Assembly: GCA_023460085.1 (NCBI GenBank)
Contig: JAEWRI010000001.1
Location: 124,001 to 188,000, forward strand
Origin: Bacillota bacterium
GTDB taxonomy: Bacteria; Bacillota; Clostridia; Christensenellales; SZUA-584
Direction of reading: 5' to 3'
DNA: 64,000 nt
In this document: one piece after another, positions 42,496 through 50,276 of the stretch
How positions within the stretch are numbered: position 1 is the first letter of the stretch
How the letters are laid out: every line of letters starts with the position of its first letter
Made by a program: the position numbers and the translations under genes
Notes under the pieces: model-generated
Databases searched by the model: none
Seen by the model: only the letters and a program-made list of their open reading frames with translations
Told to the model about the DNA's origin: nothing

Positions 42496-43059
42496 TCAGT
42501 CGAGCAGCGCCTTCAGCTTCTCCTCGTAGAACCGGTCGATCTCGGCGTGGAACTCCTCCGCGCCGCCGTCGTTCTTCACGATGCAGTCCGCCATTGCCTC
42601 GGTTTTAGAGGTCTGGAACAGCTCCTCCTCGCCCTTATCGTACTCCATAAACTTCTCATACGACTGCGGGTCTCTCGCGGAGGCGCGCGCCTGCATGCGC
42701 TCATAGCGCACCCGGTCTTCCGTCACGACGATGTCGATCAGCAGGAACTTGTCGCCGAACTCCTTTTTGAGCGTCATCACGTCCGACAGCGGGCGAATGC
42801 CCGATATCAGCACGTTCTTGATGCCGGACTCGCGGATCTTCTTCGCGATCTGCTCCGGAAAGAAGCTCTGCCCGTACTGGCTCATGTATTTGTTGGAGAT
42901 GTAGTGCAGGTTCTCCCGCGAATGCTCCAGCCCTTCCTTCGTCGCCAAATCGCGCGCGACGTCGCCGATGGAGAGCATCGGCAGGGCGTACTTATCGGAC
43001 AGGTATTTCAGAAAATAGTCCTTGCCGGACGCGTTTTTGCCAACTGCTGCAATAATCAT
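42496..43059 (-). CDS. P-loop nucleotide kinase-like protein
   Basis: This 187-residue protein has Walker A AVGKNASGKDYFLKYLS (residues 5-21). The rest resembles dephospho-CoA or deoxynucleoside kinases: SIGDVARDLATKEGLEHSREN, LISGIRPLSDVMTLKKEFGDKFLLIDIVVTEDRVRYERMQAR. The Arg-rich lid (ARASARDPQSYEKFMEYDKGEEE) is typical of nucleotide kinases. Substrate cannot be told from sequence. GGGGATAACAG precedes the ATG. Confidence 0.75.
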   Translation of the reverse strand: MIIAAVGKNASGKDYFLKYLSDKYALPMLSIGDVARDLATKEGLEHSRENLHYISNKYMSQYGQSFFPEQIAKKIRESGIKNVLISGIRPLSDVMTLKKEFGDKFLLIDIVVTEDRVRYERMQARASARDPQSYEKFMEYDKGEEELFQTSKTEAMADCIVKNDGGAEEFHAEIDRFYEEKLKALLD

Positions 43060-43193
43060 TCTGTTATCCCCTCATATGCAAATATTCTGCCGCCAACCGG
43101 CAGATGCTGTGCATGATTCCCTGGACGCTACCCATGATATCAATGCGCCCTCATTTCGTCAATACCAACATCCAGCGAAGCGAAGCAGCGCCG

Positions 43194-44342
43194 TCACTTC
43201 TCTCCCATTTCAAAGGGACAGTAATCGCCGCACATGGTGCATCCCTTACCGGGCTTCCCGTATCGGCGGGCGCGGATCATCCGCTGCGCACCCTCCGGAT
43301 ACAGTGCGCAGGTGATATCACCAATGCAACCATTTTGCTGCCGCGCCTCGGACATGCGCCTGTCCGCCGAAGCGTCGCCGCCGCGCGCGATGAAGCCGCT
43401 GTGCGCAGCGATGCGCGCCGCTGCGACCGCCTCCTCCAAGTCGTCCGCGGAGGGCAGCCCAATGTGCTCCGAGCGCGTTACACATGTGATGCTGCATGCG
43501 CCGCTCATCACCGCCACGGCGCTGGCGATCGCCGACGCGACGTGGTCATACCCCAGCGCGATATCGGTGGAAACCGTGAGCACGCGGTAGGGCGCTCCTC
43601 CGCATATAGCCTTCGACTTGCGGATAATCTCCGGGATACGATCGATGGACGCGTGCCCTATACCCTCTACGGCGACTCCCACACCCTTCTTTCGCGCCTT
43701 TTCCGCGAGTTCCGCCATGCGCTGCATTTCGGCAAAATACAGATCGTCACCGCTGTCCAGCACGGAGCCCGGACGATAGCACGGCCCCAGGCTGAGACAA
43801 ACGCTGTATTTCGCGGCAACGTCCAGAATGTCTTCGAAATATGTATAGAATGGATTCTCATAGCCATTACGCCGCGCCAATTCCAGCATCATCGCGCCGC
43901 CGCGGCTGGTGCAGGGAATGATGCGCTCCGACGCCTCCAGCAGCCGCTTATCATTCCGAAAGGCGGTGGCGTGCAGCGTAACGACGTCAAAGCCGCGCAG
44001 CACTTCGTCCTCAAAGATGCGGACAACCGCTTCCGCGTCCAGCTTCCCGTCCTGTCGGCCCGCACGGATGTACGCTTCGTATGCGCTCACCGTGGCGAAG
44101 GGTGCGTCTACGCCCTCCATCAGCCTGCGCTGCGCATCCGGAATGTCCTCCACAAGGCTCAGCTCGGAAATCACGTCCGCTCCGGCGGCGAGTGCCCGGG
44201 CCGCCTTGGTGCGTTCTTCTTCGATGGAGCTACTGGTGCCGCTCATGCCAATATTCGCAAATATCACCGGAAATGCGTCGTCGCCCAGCCTCACTGGCCG
44301 GACGCCCCTTACGCTGCTTCCGATAATGATGGTATTTCCCAT
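43194..44342 (-). CDS. ThiC-family radical SAM enzyme, divergent paralogue
   Basis: This 382-residue protein follows ThiC throughout: VIFANIGMSGTSSSIEEERTKAARALAAGAD, VTLHATAFR, TSRGGAMM, SLGPCYRPGS and GYDHVASAI. The two zinc His positions are kept (EGIGHAS and GYDHV). It is shorter than true ThiC, and the active-site SLGDGLRPG is SLGPCYRPG. The C-terminal cluster motif CTMCGDYC is C-x2-C-x3-C instead of C-x2-C-x4-C. No other thiamine gene is near. It may rearrange aminoimidazole ribotide or a related nucleotide into something other than HMP phosphate, as the ThiC relative BzaF does. Last gene of a four-gene operon. Confidence 0.8.
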   Translation of the reverse strand: MGNTIIIGSSVRGVRPVRLGDDAFPVIFANIGMSGTSSSIEEERTKAARALAAGADVISELSLVEDIPDAQRRLMEGVDAPFATVSAYEAYIRAGRQDGKLDAEAVVRIFEDEVLRGFDVVTLHATAFRNDKRLLEASERIIPCTSRGGAMMLELARRNGYENPFYTYFEDILDVAAKYSVCLSLGPCYRPGSVLDSGDDLYFAEMQRMAELAEKARKKGVGVAVEGIGHASIDRIPEIIRKSKAICGGAPYRVLTVSTDIALGYDHVASAIASAVAVMSGACSITCVTRSEHIGLPSADDLEEAVAAARIAAHSGFIARGGDASADRRMSEARQQNGCIGDITCALYPEGAQRMIRARRYGKPGKGCTMCGDYCPFEMGEK

Positions 44343-44357
44343 GGATTCTCCCTTAGC

Positions 44358-45503
44358 TTACAGGTTATACTTGCTCTTAATCCGCTGGAGCAGCAGCAGC
44401 GCTGTTGTATTGAGTTCAGCCTCGTCCAGCGAGCTCACGTTCAGTTCCGTATCCCAATGACTTTTCATCAAGCTGCACATCAGCCGCTTCATTTCCGGAT
44501 CGGTCCTGCCGAGTTTAGCGCGGATCTCTTCGCACGTATCCGTCACGTTGATGCCGTCCTCCGGCGAGAACACCCGCAGCGTCTTGCCCTGTGAATCGGT
44601 CAGCGTCTGCGCATTGATAAAGAATACGTTGTGGGCGTTCTTGTACTCCAACAGCGGCGTTGTGTTCCACATTTCGTGCGCGTGCACCCTGTCCAGTATA
44701 TACAGGCGACTGGCGCGGTTCTTGCGCTTCGTCATCACCATGATGGGGAACGCCGATTCGATATAGGACAGCTTTCGCATGAAGCTGGAGTAGTTCAGCT
44801 TGCGCTCGTCCACCTCCTTCACACAACTCAGTATCTTCTGAATGAAGATGTTATGGAAACGGTGCGCGTAGAACTTGGAGTGCTTGAGGTGGAAGTCCTC
44901 CTCGTCAATGATGGTGATGTCGCTGCCGATGATTTTCTTCGCGATCACCTTGAGGTCGTCACAGAGCTCCTTATAGTGCGACACGTCCTTCATCTGGTAC
45001 AACCCCGTCTCGCGGCTCGCCTCGTCGTAGTGCATGGAAACGATGATGTCGCATTTGAGCTCCTGCCTGACGGCACGCAGGAAATCCCAGAAGACGAACT
45101 CTATCCAGTTGAGGTGCTTCTTCGCGGACAGGCTGTGGTAGACGATATGCTTCGCATTCTTCAGCCGGTCGGAGAACCTTCTTTCCCCCTTGCCGTCGGC
45201 GTAAAGCAGCGCGTAGTCGGCGTCGTTGACGTCGAACATCACGCGGCCATTCGCCAGCTTGTACCGGTTGCCCAGCTTGTCGATGCTTTCCAGCATTGTC
45301 GCGGTGCTTGGGCTGCGCAGTGCGCGGGCGATGAATATGCCCAGTTCCACCAGCAGCGCCAGCAGCACAACACCCGCCACCAGCAGCACGATGTTGAGCA
45401 GCGGGGATGCGAACTGGTCGGACCCGATGTAGGAGAACACCGTCTGGAATATCGTGGGCAGTATCACCGCTGTGACCACGTAGATGAGCGTGCGCTTTTT
45501 CAT
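44358..45503 (-). CDS. Membrane-anchored protein of unknown family in the ThiC-paralogue operon
   Basis: This 381-residue protein has two transmembrane helices (about 4-26 and 32-62) and a 320-residue cytoplasmic domain. I do not recognise the family. Residues 119-142 read HIVYHSLSAKKHLNWIEFVF then WDFL; the HLNW at 130-133 recalls the HIGH motif of nucleotidyl-transfer HUP enzymes, and MTKRKNRASR at 257-266 recalls a KMSKS-like loop, but this is only a resemblance. HYDEAS, IIDEEDFHLKHSKFYAHRFHN and DRVHAHEMW are other conserved-looking His/Asp-rich stretches. GGAGAAGGT precedes the ATG at 45503, 10 nt after the radical SAM stop. Confidence 0.7.
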   Translation of the reverse strand: MKKRTLIYVVTAVILPTIFQTVFSYIGSDQFASPLLNIVLLVAGVVLLALLVELGIFIARALRSPSTATMLESIDKLGNRYKLANGRVMFDVNDADYALLYADGKGERRFSDRLKNAKHIVYHSLSAKKHLNWIEFVFWDFLRAVRQELKCDIIVSMHYDEASRETGLYQMKDVSHYKELCDDLKVIAKKIIGSDITIIDEEDFHLKHSKFYAHRFHNIFIQKILSCVKEVDERKLNYSSFMRKLSYIESAFPIMVMTKRKNRASRLYILDRVHAHEMWNTTPLLEYKNAHNVFFINAQTLTDSQGKTLRVFSPEDGINVTDTCEEIRAKLGRTDPEMKRLMCSLMKSHWDTELNVSSLDEAELNTTALLLLQRIKSKYNL

Positions 45504-45513
45504 ACCTTCTCCT

Positions 45514-46668
45514 TTATCGCTTTGTAAACAAGCGAAGCGACTGCTCCCGGTCAAACGAACTCCGGCCTCCGTAGGCCTGTGCGCTGTTGAAGCCGCATCG
45601 AGCGTAGACTCCCTCCACCTCCCGCGCCACCGAAAGCATGGACTCCGGCTGCGGAGGACGGATATTCATGTCCACAAGCTCCGTGCCCGGGTCGAGATGC
45701 AGCTCGTTGACGATGGTGCACACGCCCATATCCGCGTAGTCGCGCACGCCCGAAAGCAGAGACTCATCGCTCTCGAGGCCGTGAATCACGATGCTGTATA
45801 CATGATTCTCCCCCAGCACCTCCAGCGCCTTTTGCAGCGTCGCTTTAAGCTTGGGCTTGGGCAGCACCGCTGACTTGCCCGGGCAGAAGCGCTTGAAGCC
45901 CTCCTCGCTGAACACCTCGGTGCTCAGCAGCAGATTCATGCCCGATCCGCCCAGCGTTTCCAGCAGCGAAGTGGTCTCCGGCGAGAACACGTTGAGCGTT
46001 ACCTTGATGTCGTCCCGGTAAAGATCTACAAGCCTCTGCACGGCAAGGGCCAGCGTCGCATAGTACATAAAATTCTTATCGAAGTCGGTGAAGTTGCCGC
46101 CGCTGATGAATATGGAATTCACCGTCCCGCCGTCGTTTTTTATAGCGGTTTCGACGGCTTCCAGCGTCGTGCGCATGTCCAGCTGCCGCAGGATATCGTC
46201 CGGGCGCGCCGCGTTGCAGCGGATGGAGCAGTAACGGCAATGGCGCTCTGGCGTGGCAAAATAGCAGGACGTGTTGACGAAGATGCCGAGCGTGTGGTTG
46301 AACATGAACGTCAGCACGGACTCCACCCGCGCGCCGCCACGCGTCTCCATGCCGTAGAAGGACGGTGTACGCGAGAACGTCAGCTCCAGCGGCTCATAGC
46401 CCGGCCGACAAAGCGCGTATGCGCCGCCCTGCCAGTCTATCATCCACGGCGAGTCTTCCTTCAGTATGACGCCCGTCACCAGTCCGTCCGGCAGCAGTAT
46501 AACCTCCTGGGGCACGTTCATGTGGATGAAGTGCTCGTCGTCCATGTTGCCGTATGCGCGGCGCTTGTAGAGGTACGGGCTGCCAAAGAGCGCGACCGCC
46601 TCTTCCGACATGCGAAAGCCATGCGACAGCAACTCGGCTTTGGCTTCAATAGAATCGATTCGTTTCAT
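45514..46668 (-). CDS. Radical SAM protein with C-x8-C-x2-C motif
   Basis: This 384-residue protein has its cluster motif as NTSCYFATPERHCRYCSIRC, spacing C-x8-C-x2-C instead of C-x3-C-x2-C; an aromatic residue precedes the last Cys as in typical radical SAM sites. The barrel continues with SIFISGGNFTDFDKN (the GGE-like strand), VTLNVFSPETTSLLETLGGSGMNLLLSTEVFSEEGFKRFCPGK and VYSIVIHGLESDESLLSGVRDYADMGV. The N-terminal 130 residues form an extra domain. Relatives include Elp3/BioB-like enzymes with long spacings. It is the second gene of the four-gene operon. Reaction unknown. Confidence 0.82.
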   Translation of the reverse strand: MKRIDSIEAKAELLSHGFRMSEEAVALFGSPYLYKRRAYGNMDDEHFIHMNVPQEVILLPDGLVTGVILKEDSPWMIDWQGGAYALCRPGYEPLELTFSRTPSFYGMETRGGARVESVLTFMFNHTLGIFVNTSCYFATPERHCRYCSIRCNAARPDDILRQLDMRTTLEAVETAIKNDGGTVNSIFISGGNFTDFDKNFMYYATLALAVQRLVDLYRDDIKVTLNVFSPETTSLLETLGGSGMNLLLSTEVFSEEGFKRFCPGKSAVLPKPKLKATLQKALEVLGENHVYSIVIHGLESDESLLSGVRDYADMGVCTIVNELHLDPGTELVDMNIRPPQPESMLSVAREVEGVYARCGFNSAQAYGGRSSFDREQSLRLFTKR

Positions 46669-46677
46669 GTGTATTCC

Positions 46678-47355
46678 TTAATCCAGATGTTTTCCGAGCA
46701 ACCCAAGGCCGAGCTCGTAAGAGTCCCGCACCTCCGCCAGCATGCTCTCGTAGAAAGCAACAGCCGTCTGCTGCCGCCGTTCAGCGATGCGTTTTGCATG
46801 AGCGGTATAGAATCGGTCGTATACCTTTTCCAGTTTGAATTTATATTCCTGAAAGAACGAAGGAGTGGCGGTATCGCTGCCGTCGGAGACACTTCCGTCC
46901 TCGCGCAGCGTGTACAGCGGCTGGGAAACATGCCCTTCATAGCATATGGTGCGCGCGATGCCTATTGCGCCGGAAGCGTCCAGCTTGTCCGCGTCGTAGA
47001 GTATTTTGTCCTCGATGAACCGGGGCGGGCAGCTGGAGCGGTAGCGGTGCGCGCGGATGCAGTCCCGCACACGCGCTGCGCGTGCTTCGTCCCAGCCCGT
47101 TTCCGTCAGGAACACATAGGCTTTGTCCCCGCCGACTTCCGCGTGGTTCCGGGCAGGATCGTCAAACTGTTCCGCGCGGCCGATGTCGTGAAGCAGGCAA
47201 GCCGCCAGCAGAATATCGTAGTCCACATCCCGCTCGTGTTGCGCGATGTCCAGCGCGGCGTACAGTACGCGGTAAATATGCTCCTTATCGTGCGAGCTTG
47301 CATTCATACAGGACAGCATGTACCGCTCAATCTCATGATACTGACGAGTTTCCAC
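46678..47355 (-). CDS. HD-domain phosphohydrolase
   Basis: This 225-residue protein has the HD metal set: His in SSHDKEHIYRVLYAAL, the HD pair in AACLLHDIGRAEQFDDP, a His in IRAHRYRSS and the distal Asp in ILYDADKLDASGAIGIAR. The layout is that of YpgQ-like nucleotidases/pyrophosphatases. It starts with GTG behind GGGGGAACGGG and is first in the operon with the radical SAM, membrane and ThiC-like genes. It probably removes phosphate from a nucleotide intermediate of that pathway. Confidence 0.85.
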   Translation of the reverse strand: METRQYHEIERYMLSCMNASSHDKEHIYRVLYAALDIAQHERDVDYDILLAACLLHDIGRAEQFDDPARNHAEVGGDKAYVFLTETGWDEARAARVRDCIRAHRYRSSCPPRFIEDKILYDADKLDASGAIGIARTICYEGHVSQPLYTLREDGSVSDGSDTATPSFFQEYKFKLEKVYDRFYTAHAKRIAERRQQTAVAFYESMLAEVRDSYELGLGLLGKHLD

Positions 47356-47370
47356 CCCGTTCCCCCTTAA

Positions 47371-47394
47371 AAAAAGGGCGGCGCTCGCCCTTTT
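47371..47394 (-). terminator. Terminator-like hairpin in the leader of the HD/radical SAM/ThiC operon
   Basis: AAAAGGGCG-AGCGC-CGCCC followed by eight T residues on the minus strand. It lies between the promoter at 47409-47436 and the HD gene. Since copA has its own terminator at 47484-47510, this one may attenuate the four-gene operon or be a back-up for copA. Confidence 0.7.
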
Positions 47395-47408
47395 ATTCTA
47401 TATGGTAT

Positions 47409-47436
47409 ATTCTATCACACCGTGACGGGATCGCAA
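47409..47436 (-). promoter_or_regulatory. Putative promoter of the HD/radical SAM/ThiC operon
   Basis: TTGCGA (47436-47431) and TAGAAT (47414-47409) are 16 nt apart on the minus strand. Moderate match to a sigma-A promoter. Confidence 0.5.
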
Positions 47437-47483
47437 GGAAAATCGTACCACAAACGGCTGTAATTTACCCGGACAGCCGCGCG

Positions 47484-47510
47484 AAAAAGCCCGGACGTAC
47501 TGCCCGGGCT
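47484..47510 (-). terminator. Terminator of copA
   Basis: AGCCCGG/CCGGGCT stem (47510-47504 and 47494-47488) with a 9-nt loop, followed by TTTT on the minus strand, 19 nt after the copA stop. Confidence 0.82.
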
Positions 47511-47528
47511 TCCGGTGGTTCTCTGCTT

Positions 47529-49991
47529 TCAGGCACGCCGCGGCTTCACGCGGAAACGCTTTAAGCGCAGCGCGTTGGTAACGACGGATACGGAGCTCAG
47601 CGCCATAGCCGCGCCCGCGATCATGGGCGTCAGCAGCGGCCCGCCGAACGCATGCAGCACACCCGCCGCAAAGGGGATTCCGATGATGTTGTAGATGAAC
47701 GCCCAGAACAGGTTCTGGCGGATGTTGCGCATCGTCGCGCGGCTTAAGGCAATCGCCGCCGCCGCTTCGCCGAGGTCGCCGCGCATCAGCACGACGTCCG
47801 CCGACTCCACCGCGACGTCCGTGCCGGTGCCGATGGCCATGCCGATATCGGCCTGCACCAGCGCCGGGGCGTCGTTGATGCCGTCGCCCACCATGGCGAC
47901 GCGCAGCCCCTGCTGCTGCAGCTTCGCCACCTCGCCCGCCTTGTCGCCCGGCAGCACCTCCGCCAGCACGTGCGAAATGCCCACCTCGCACGCGATGATG
48001 TCCGCCGTGGCGCGGTTGTCGCCCGTGATCATGTACACATCCAGCCCCATATCGGCAAGGCGCGCAACCGCATCCGCGCTGGAGGGCTTCACGGTGTCCG
48101 CCGCGCCCATCAGCGCGACGAGCTTGCCGTCCGCCGCGATGTACATCAGCGTGCGCCCCGAAGCGGACAGTGCCGCCGCGTCCGCCTGCGCGATGCCGGT
48201 ATCAATGCCCTGCTCCGCCATCAGCCGCGGGTTGCCCGCCAGCACGCGCTTTCCGGAAACCGCCGCTTCGATGCCGCGGCCCGCCAGCGCCCGGAACTCC
48301 TCCGGCTGCACGGTTTCCATACCGCGCTGCTTCGCGCCCTCCACGATGGCCCGCGCGATGGGATGCTCGGAGCCGTACTCCGCCGACGCCGCGAGAGCAA
48401 GCGCCTCGTCCTCGCCCATGCCGTAGGCGCGGATGTCGGTCAGCACCGGCTTGCCCTCGGTGATGGTGCCGGTCTTGTCGAGCACCACCGCCTGCGTGCG
48501 CCCCGCCGCCTCCAGCGCCTCGCCGCCCTTGATGAGGATACCCAATTCCGCGCCCTTGCCGGTGCCCACCATGATGGCGGTGGGCGTCGCGAGGCCCAGC
48601 GCGCACGGGCACGCGATGACCAGCACCGTGACGAATATGTTCAGCGCGAAGCCTATGGTTTCGCCCGCAATCAGCCAGACCAATGCCGCGAGCAGCGCAA
48701 TGCCCATCACGGCGGGCACGAAGTAGCCCGAAATCACGTCCGCAAGCTTGGCGATGGGCGCCTTTTTGCCCTGCGCTTCTTCGACCAGCTTGATGATCTT
48801 GGAGAGCGCGGTGTCCTCGCCCACCTGCGTGACGCGGCACGTCAAGAGCCCCTCGCCGTTGATGCTGCCGCCCGTAAGCGCCGAGCCGGGATGTTTCTCC
48901 ACCGGCAGGCTCTCGCCCGTCAGCATGGACTCGTCCACGGAGGACGCCCCCTCCGTTACGACGCCGTCCGCCGGGATGGACGCGCCGGGCCGCACGAGCA
49001 CGATGTCGCCCACGGCCACCTCGTCCAGCGGCACCTCCAGCTCCGCGCCGTCCTTCAGTACCACGGCGGTCTTGGGCCGCAGATTCACCAGTTTTTTGAT
49101 CGCCTCAGAGGTTTTCCCTTTGCTCACGGCCTCGAGGTACTTGCCGACCATCACCAGCGTGATGACCATCGCCGCGGACTCGAAGTACAGCTTCTGCGCG
49201 AAGCCATGATCGCCCAGCGCTATCATGATGGCACCGTACACGCCGTACAGAAACGCGCTGCCCGTGCCGATTGCCACCAGCGTGTCCATGTTGGGCGCAC
49301 CCTTGAACAGCATTTTGAAGCCTACGCGGAAGAAGCGGCTGCCCGCCCAGATGACTGGCAGCGTGAGCGCAAGCTGTACCAGCGCGAAGTTCAGCCCGTT
49401 CTCGTGCGGGCTCAGAAAATGCGGCAGCGGCAGCCCTATCATGTGCCCCATCGCGATGTAGAGTATGGGTACGGCGAAGCAGACGGCGACTACCAGCCGC
49501 CGCTTCATGGCCTTCAGCGCCTTCTCGCGCTTCTCCATCTCCGCGTCGCGCGCGCCCTCGTCCTCCACGTTCGCAGGCGTGTAACCCGCCTTGGTGATGG
49601 CGTCCTTGATCTGCGAGAGCTTCACCGACGCCGGGTCGTACTCCACCTGCGCGCGGTTCGTCGCGAGGTTCACCGACGCCGTTTCCACGCCGGGCAGCTT
49701 GCGCACGGCGCGCTCCACCGCCGCGCTGCACGCCGCGCAGCTCATGCCCTGCACGGAAAGCTCCGCTTTGCGCGCGGTCCGTATCTCCGCAAGGCCGTAG
49801 CCCGCGTCCTCCACCGCCTTTTTGAAATCGTCAAAGCCCGTTTGCGTCTCGTCAAAGCGCACCGTCATGCGTTCCGTAGCGAGGTTGACGTCGCACGCCT
49901 CCACGCCGGGCAGCTTTGCTATCGTCTTCTGCACATGCGCCGAGCAGGACGCGCAGCTCATGCCGCTGACGCTGTAAGTTTTCTCTGTCAT
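47529..49991 (-). CDS. copA: Copper-transporting P-type ATPase with two HMA domains
   Basis: This 820-residue ATPase exports Cu(I). Two N-terminal heavy-metal domains carry GMSCASCSAHV and GMSCAACSAAV. Eight transmembrane helices follow, with the metal-selective CPC in VIACPCALGLATPTA. Catalytic motifs are TGESLPVEK, DKTGTITEGK (phosphorylated Asp), SEHPIARAI and MVGDGINDAPAL. The final TM part MRNIRQNLFWAFIYNIIGIPFAAG has the Asn/Tyr pair typical of the IB-1 copper type. GGGAGG precedes the ATG at 49991. No copper chaperone or CsoR gene is adjacent. Confidence 0.95.
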   Translation of the reverse strand: MTEKTYSVSGMSCASCSAHVQKTIAKLPGVEACDVNLATERMTVRFDETQTGFDDFKKAVEDAGYGLAEIRTARKAELSVQGMSCAACSAAVERAVRKLPGVETASVNLATNRAQVEYDPASVKLSQIKDAITKAGYTPANVEDEGARDAEMEKREKALKAMKRRLVVAVCFAVPILYIAMGHMIGLPLPHFLSPHENGLNFALVQLALTLPVIWAGSRFFRVGFKMLFKGAPNMDTLVAIGTGSAFLYGVYGAIMIALGDHGFAQKLYFESAAMVITLVMVGKYLEAVSKGKTSEAIKKLVNLRPKTAVVLKDGAELEVPLDEVAVGDIVLVRPGASIPADGVVTEGASSVDESMLTGESLPVEKHPGSALTGGSINGEGLLTCRVTQVGEDTALSKIIKLVEEAQGKKAPIAKLADVISGYFVPAVMGIALLAALVWLIAGETIGFALNIFVTVLVIACPCALGLATPTAIMVGTGKGAELGILIKGGEALEAAGRTQAVVLDKTGTITEGKPVLTDIRAYGMGEDEALALAASAEYGSEHPIARAIVEGAKQRGMETVQPEEFRALAGRGIEAAVSGKRVLAGNPRLMAEQGIDTGIAQADAAALSASGRTLMYIAADGKLVALMGAADTVKPSSADAVARLADMGLDVYMITGDNRATADIIACEVGISHVLAEVLPGDKAGEVAKLQQQGLRVAMVGDGINDAPALVQADIGMAIGTGTDVAVESADVVLMRGDLGEAAAAIALSRATMRNIRQNLFWAFIYNIIGIPFAAGVLHAFGGPLLTPMIAGAAMALSSVSVVTNALRLKRFRVKPRRA

Positions 49992-50134
49992 GACCGCCTC
50001 CCTTGTACCCAAACGATATCAGACGCCGCCCCGCATTGCAAGCAAAAGGCAGGGACGGTGCCCTGCCCAGCTTCGCGGAAACTCTTTTACGAGGGGTTTG
50101 CCCTCCCTGACCGCTGCTACTTCCGAAACGCGGC

Positions 50135-50175
50135 ACTGGATTGCTTCGTCGCGCAAACGCTCCTCGCAATGACGA
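50135..50175. repeat. REP-like dispersed repeat unit between copA and lipoprotein genes
   Basis: The region 49992-50276 has no gene. It contains a unit with ATTGCTTCGTCGC and CTCCTCGCAATGAC, a short imperfect inverted repeat (ATTGC/GCAAT) that I know as a frequent intergenic repeat in gut Firmicutes genomes. Only one copy is in this window. Confidence 0.5.
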
Positions 50176-50276
50176 AAGGCACACGGCACAGCCGTCATCG
50201 CTTAATACGCGGTGCCCCGAGGCAATCCTTTGCGGCAGTATTGAGCCGGTTGAGCGGATTCAATCGGTGCCTGAAA

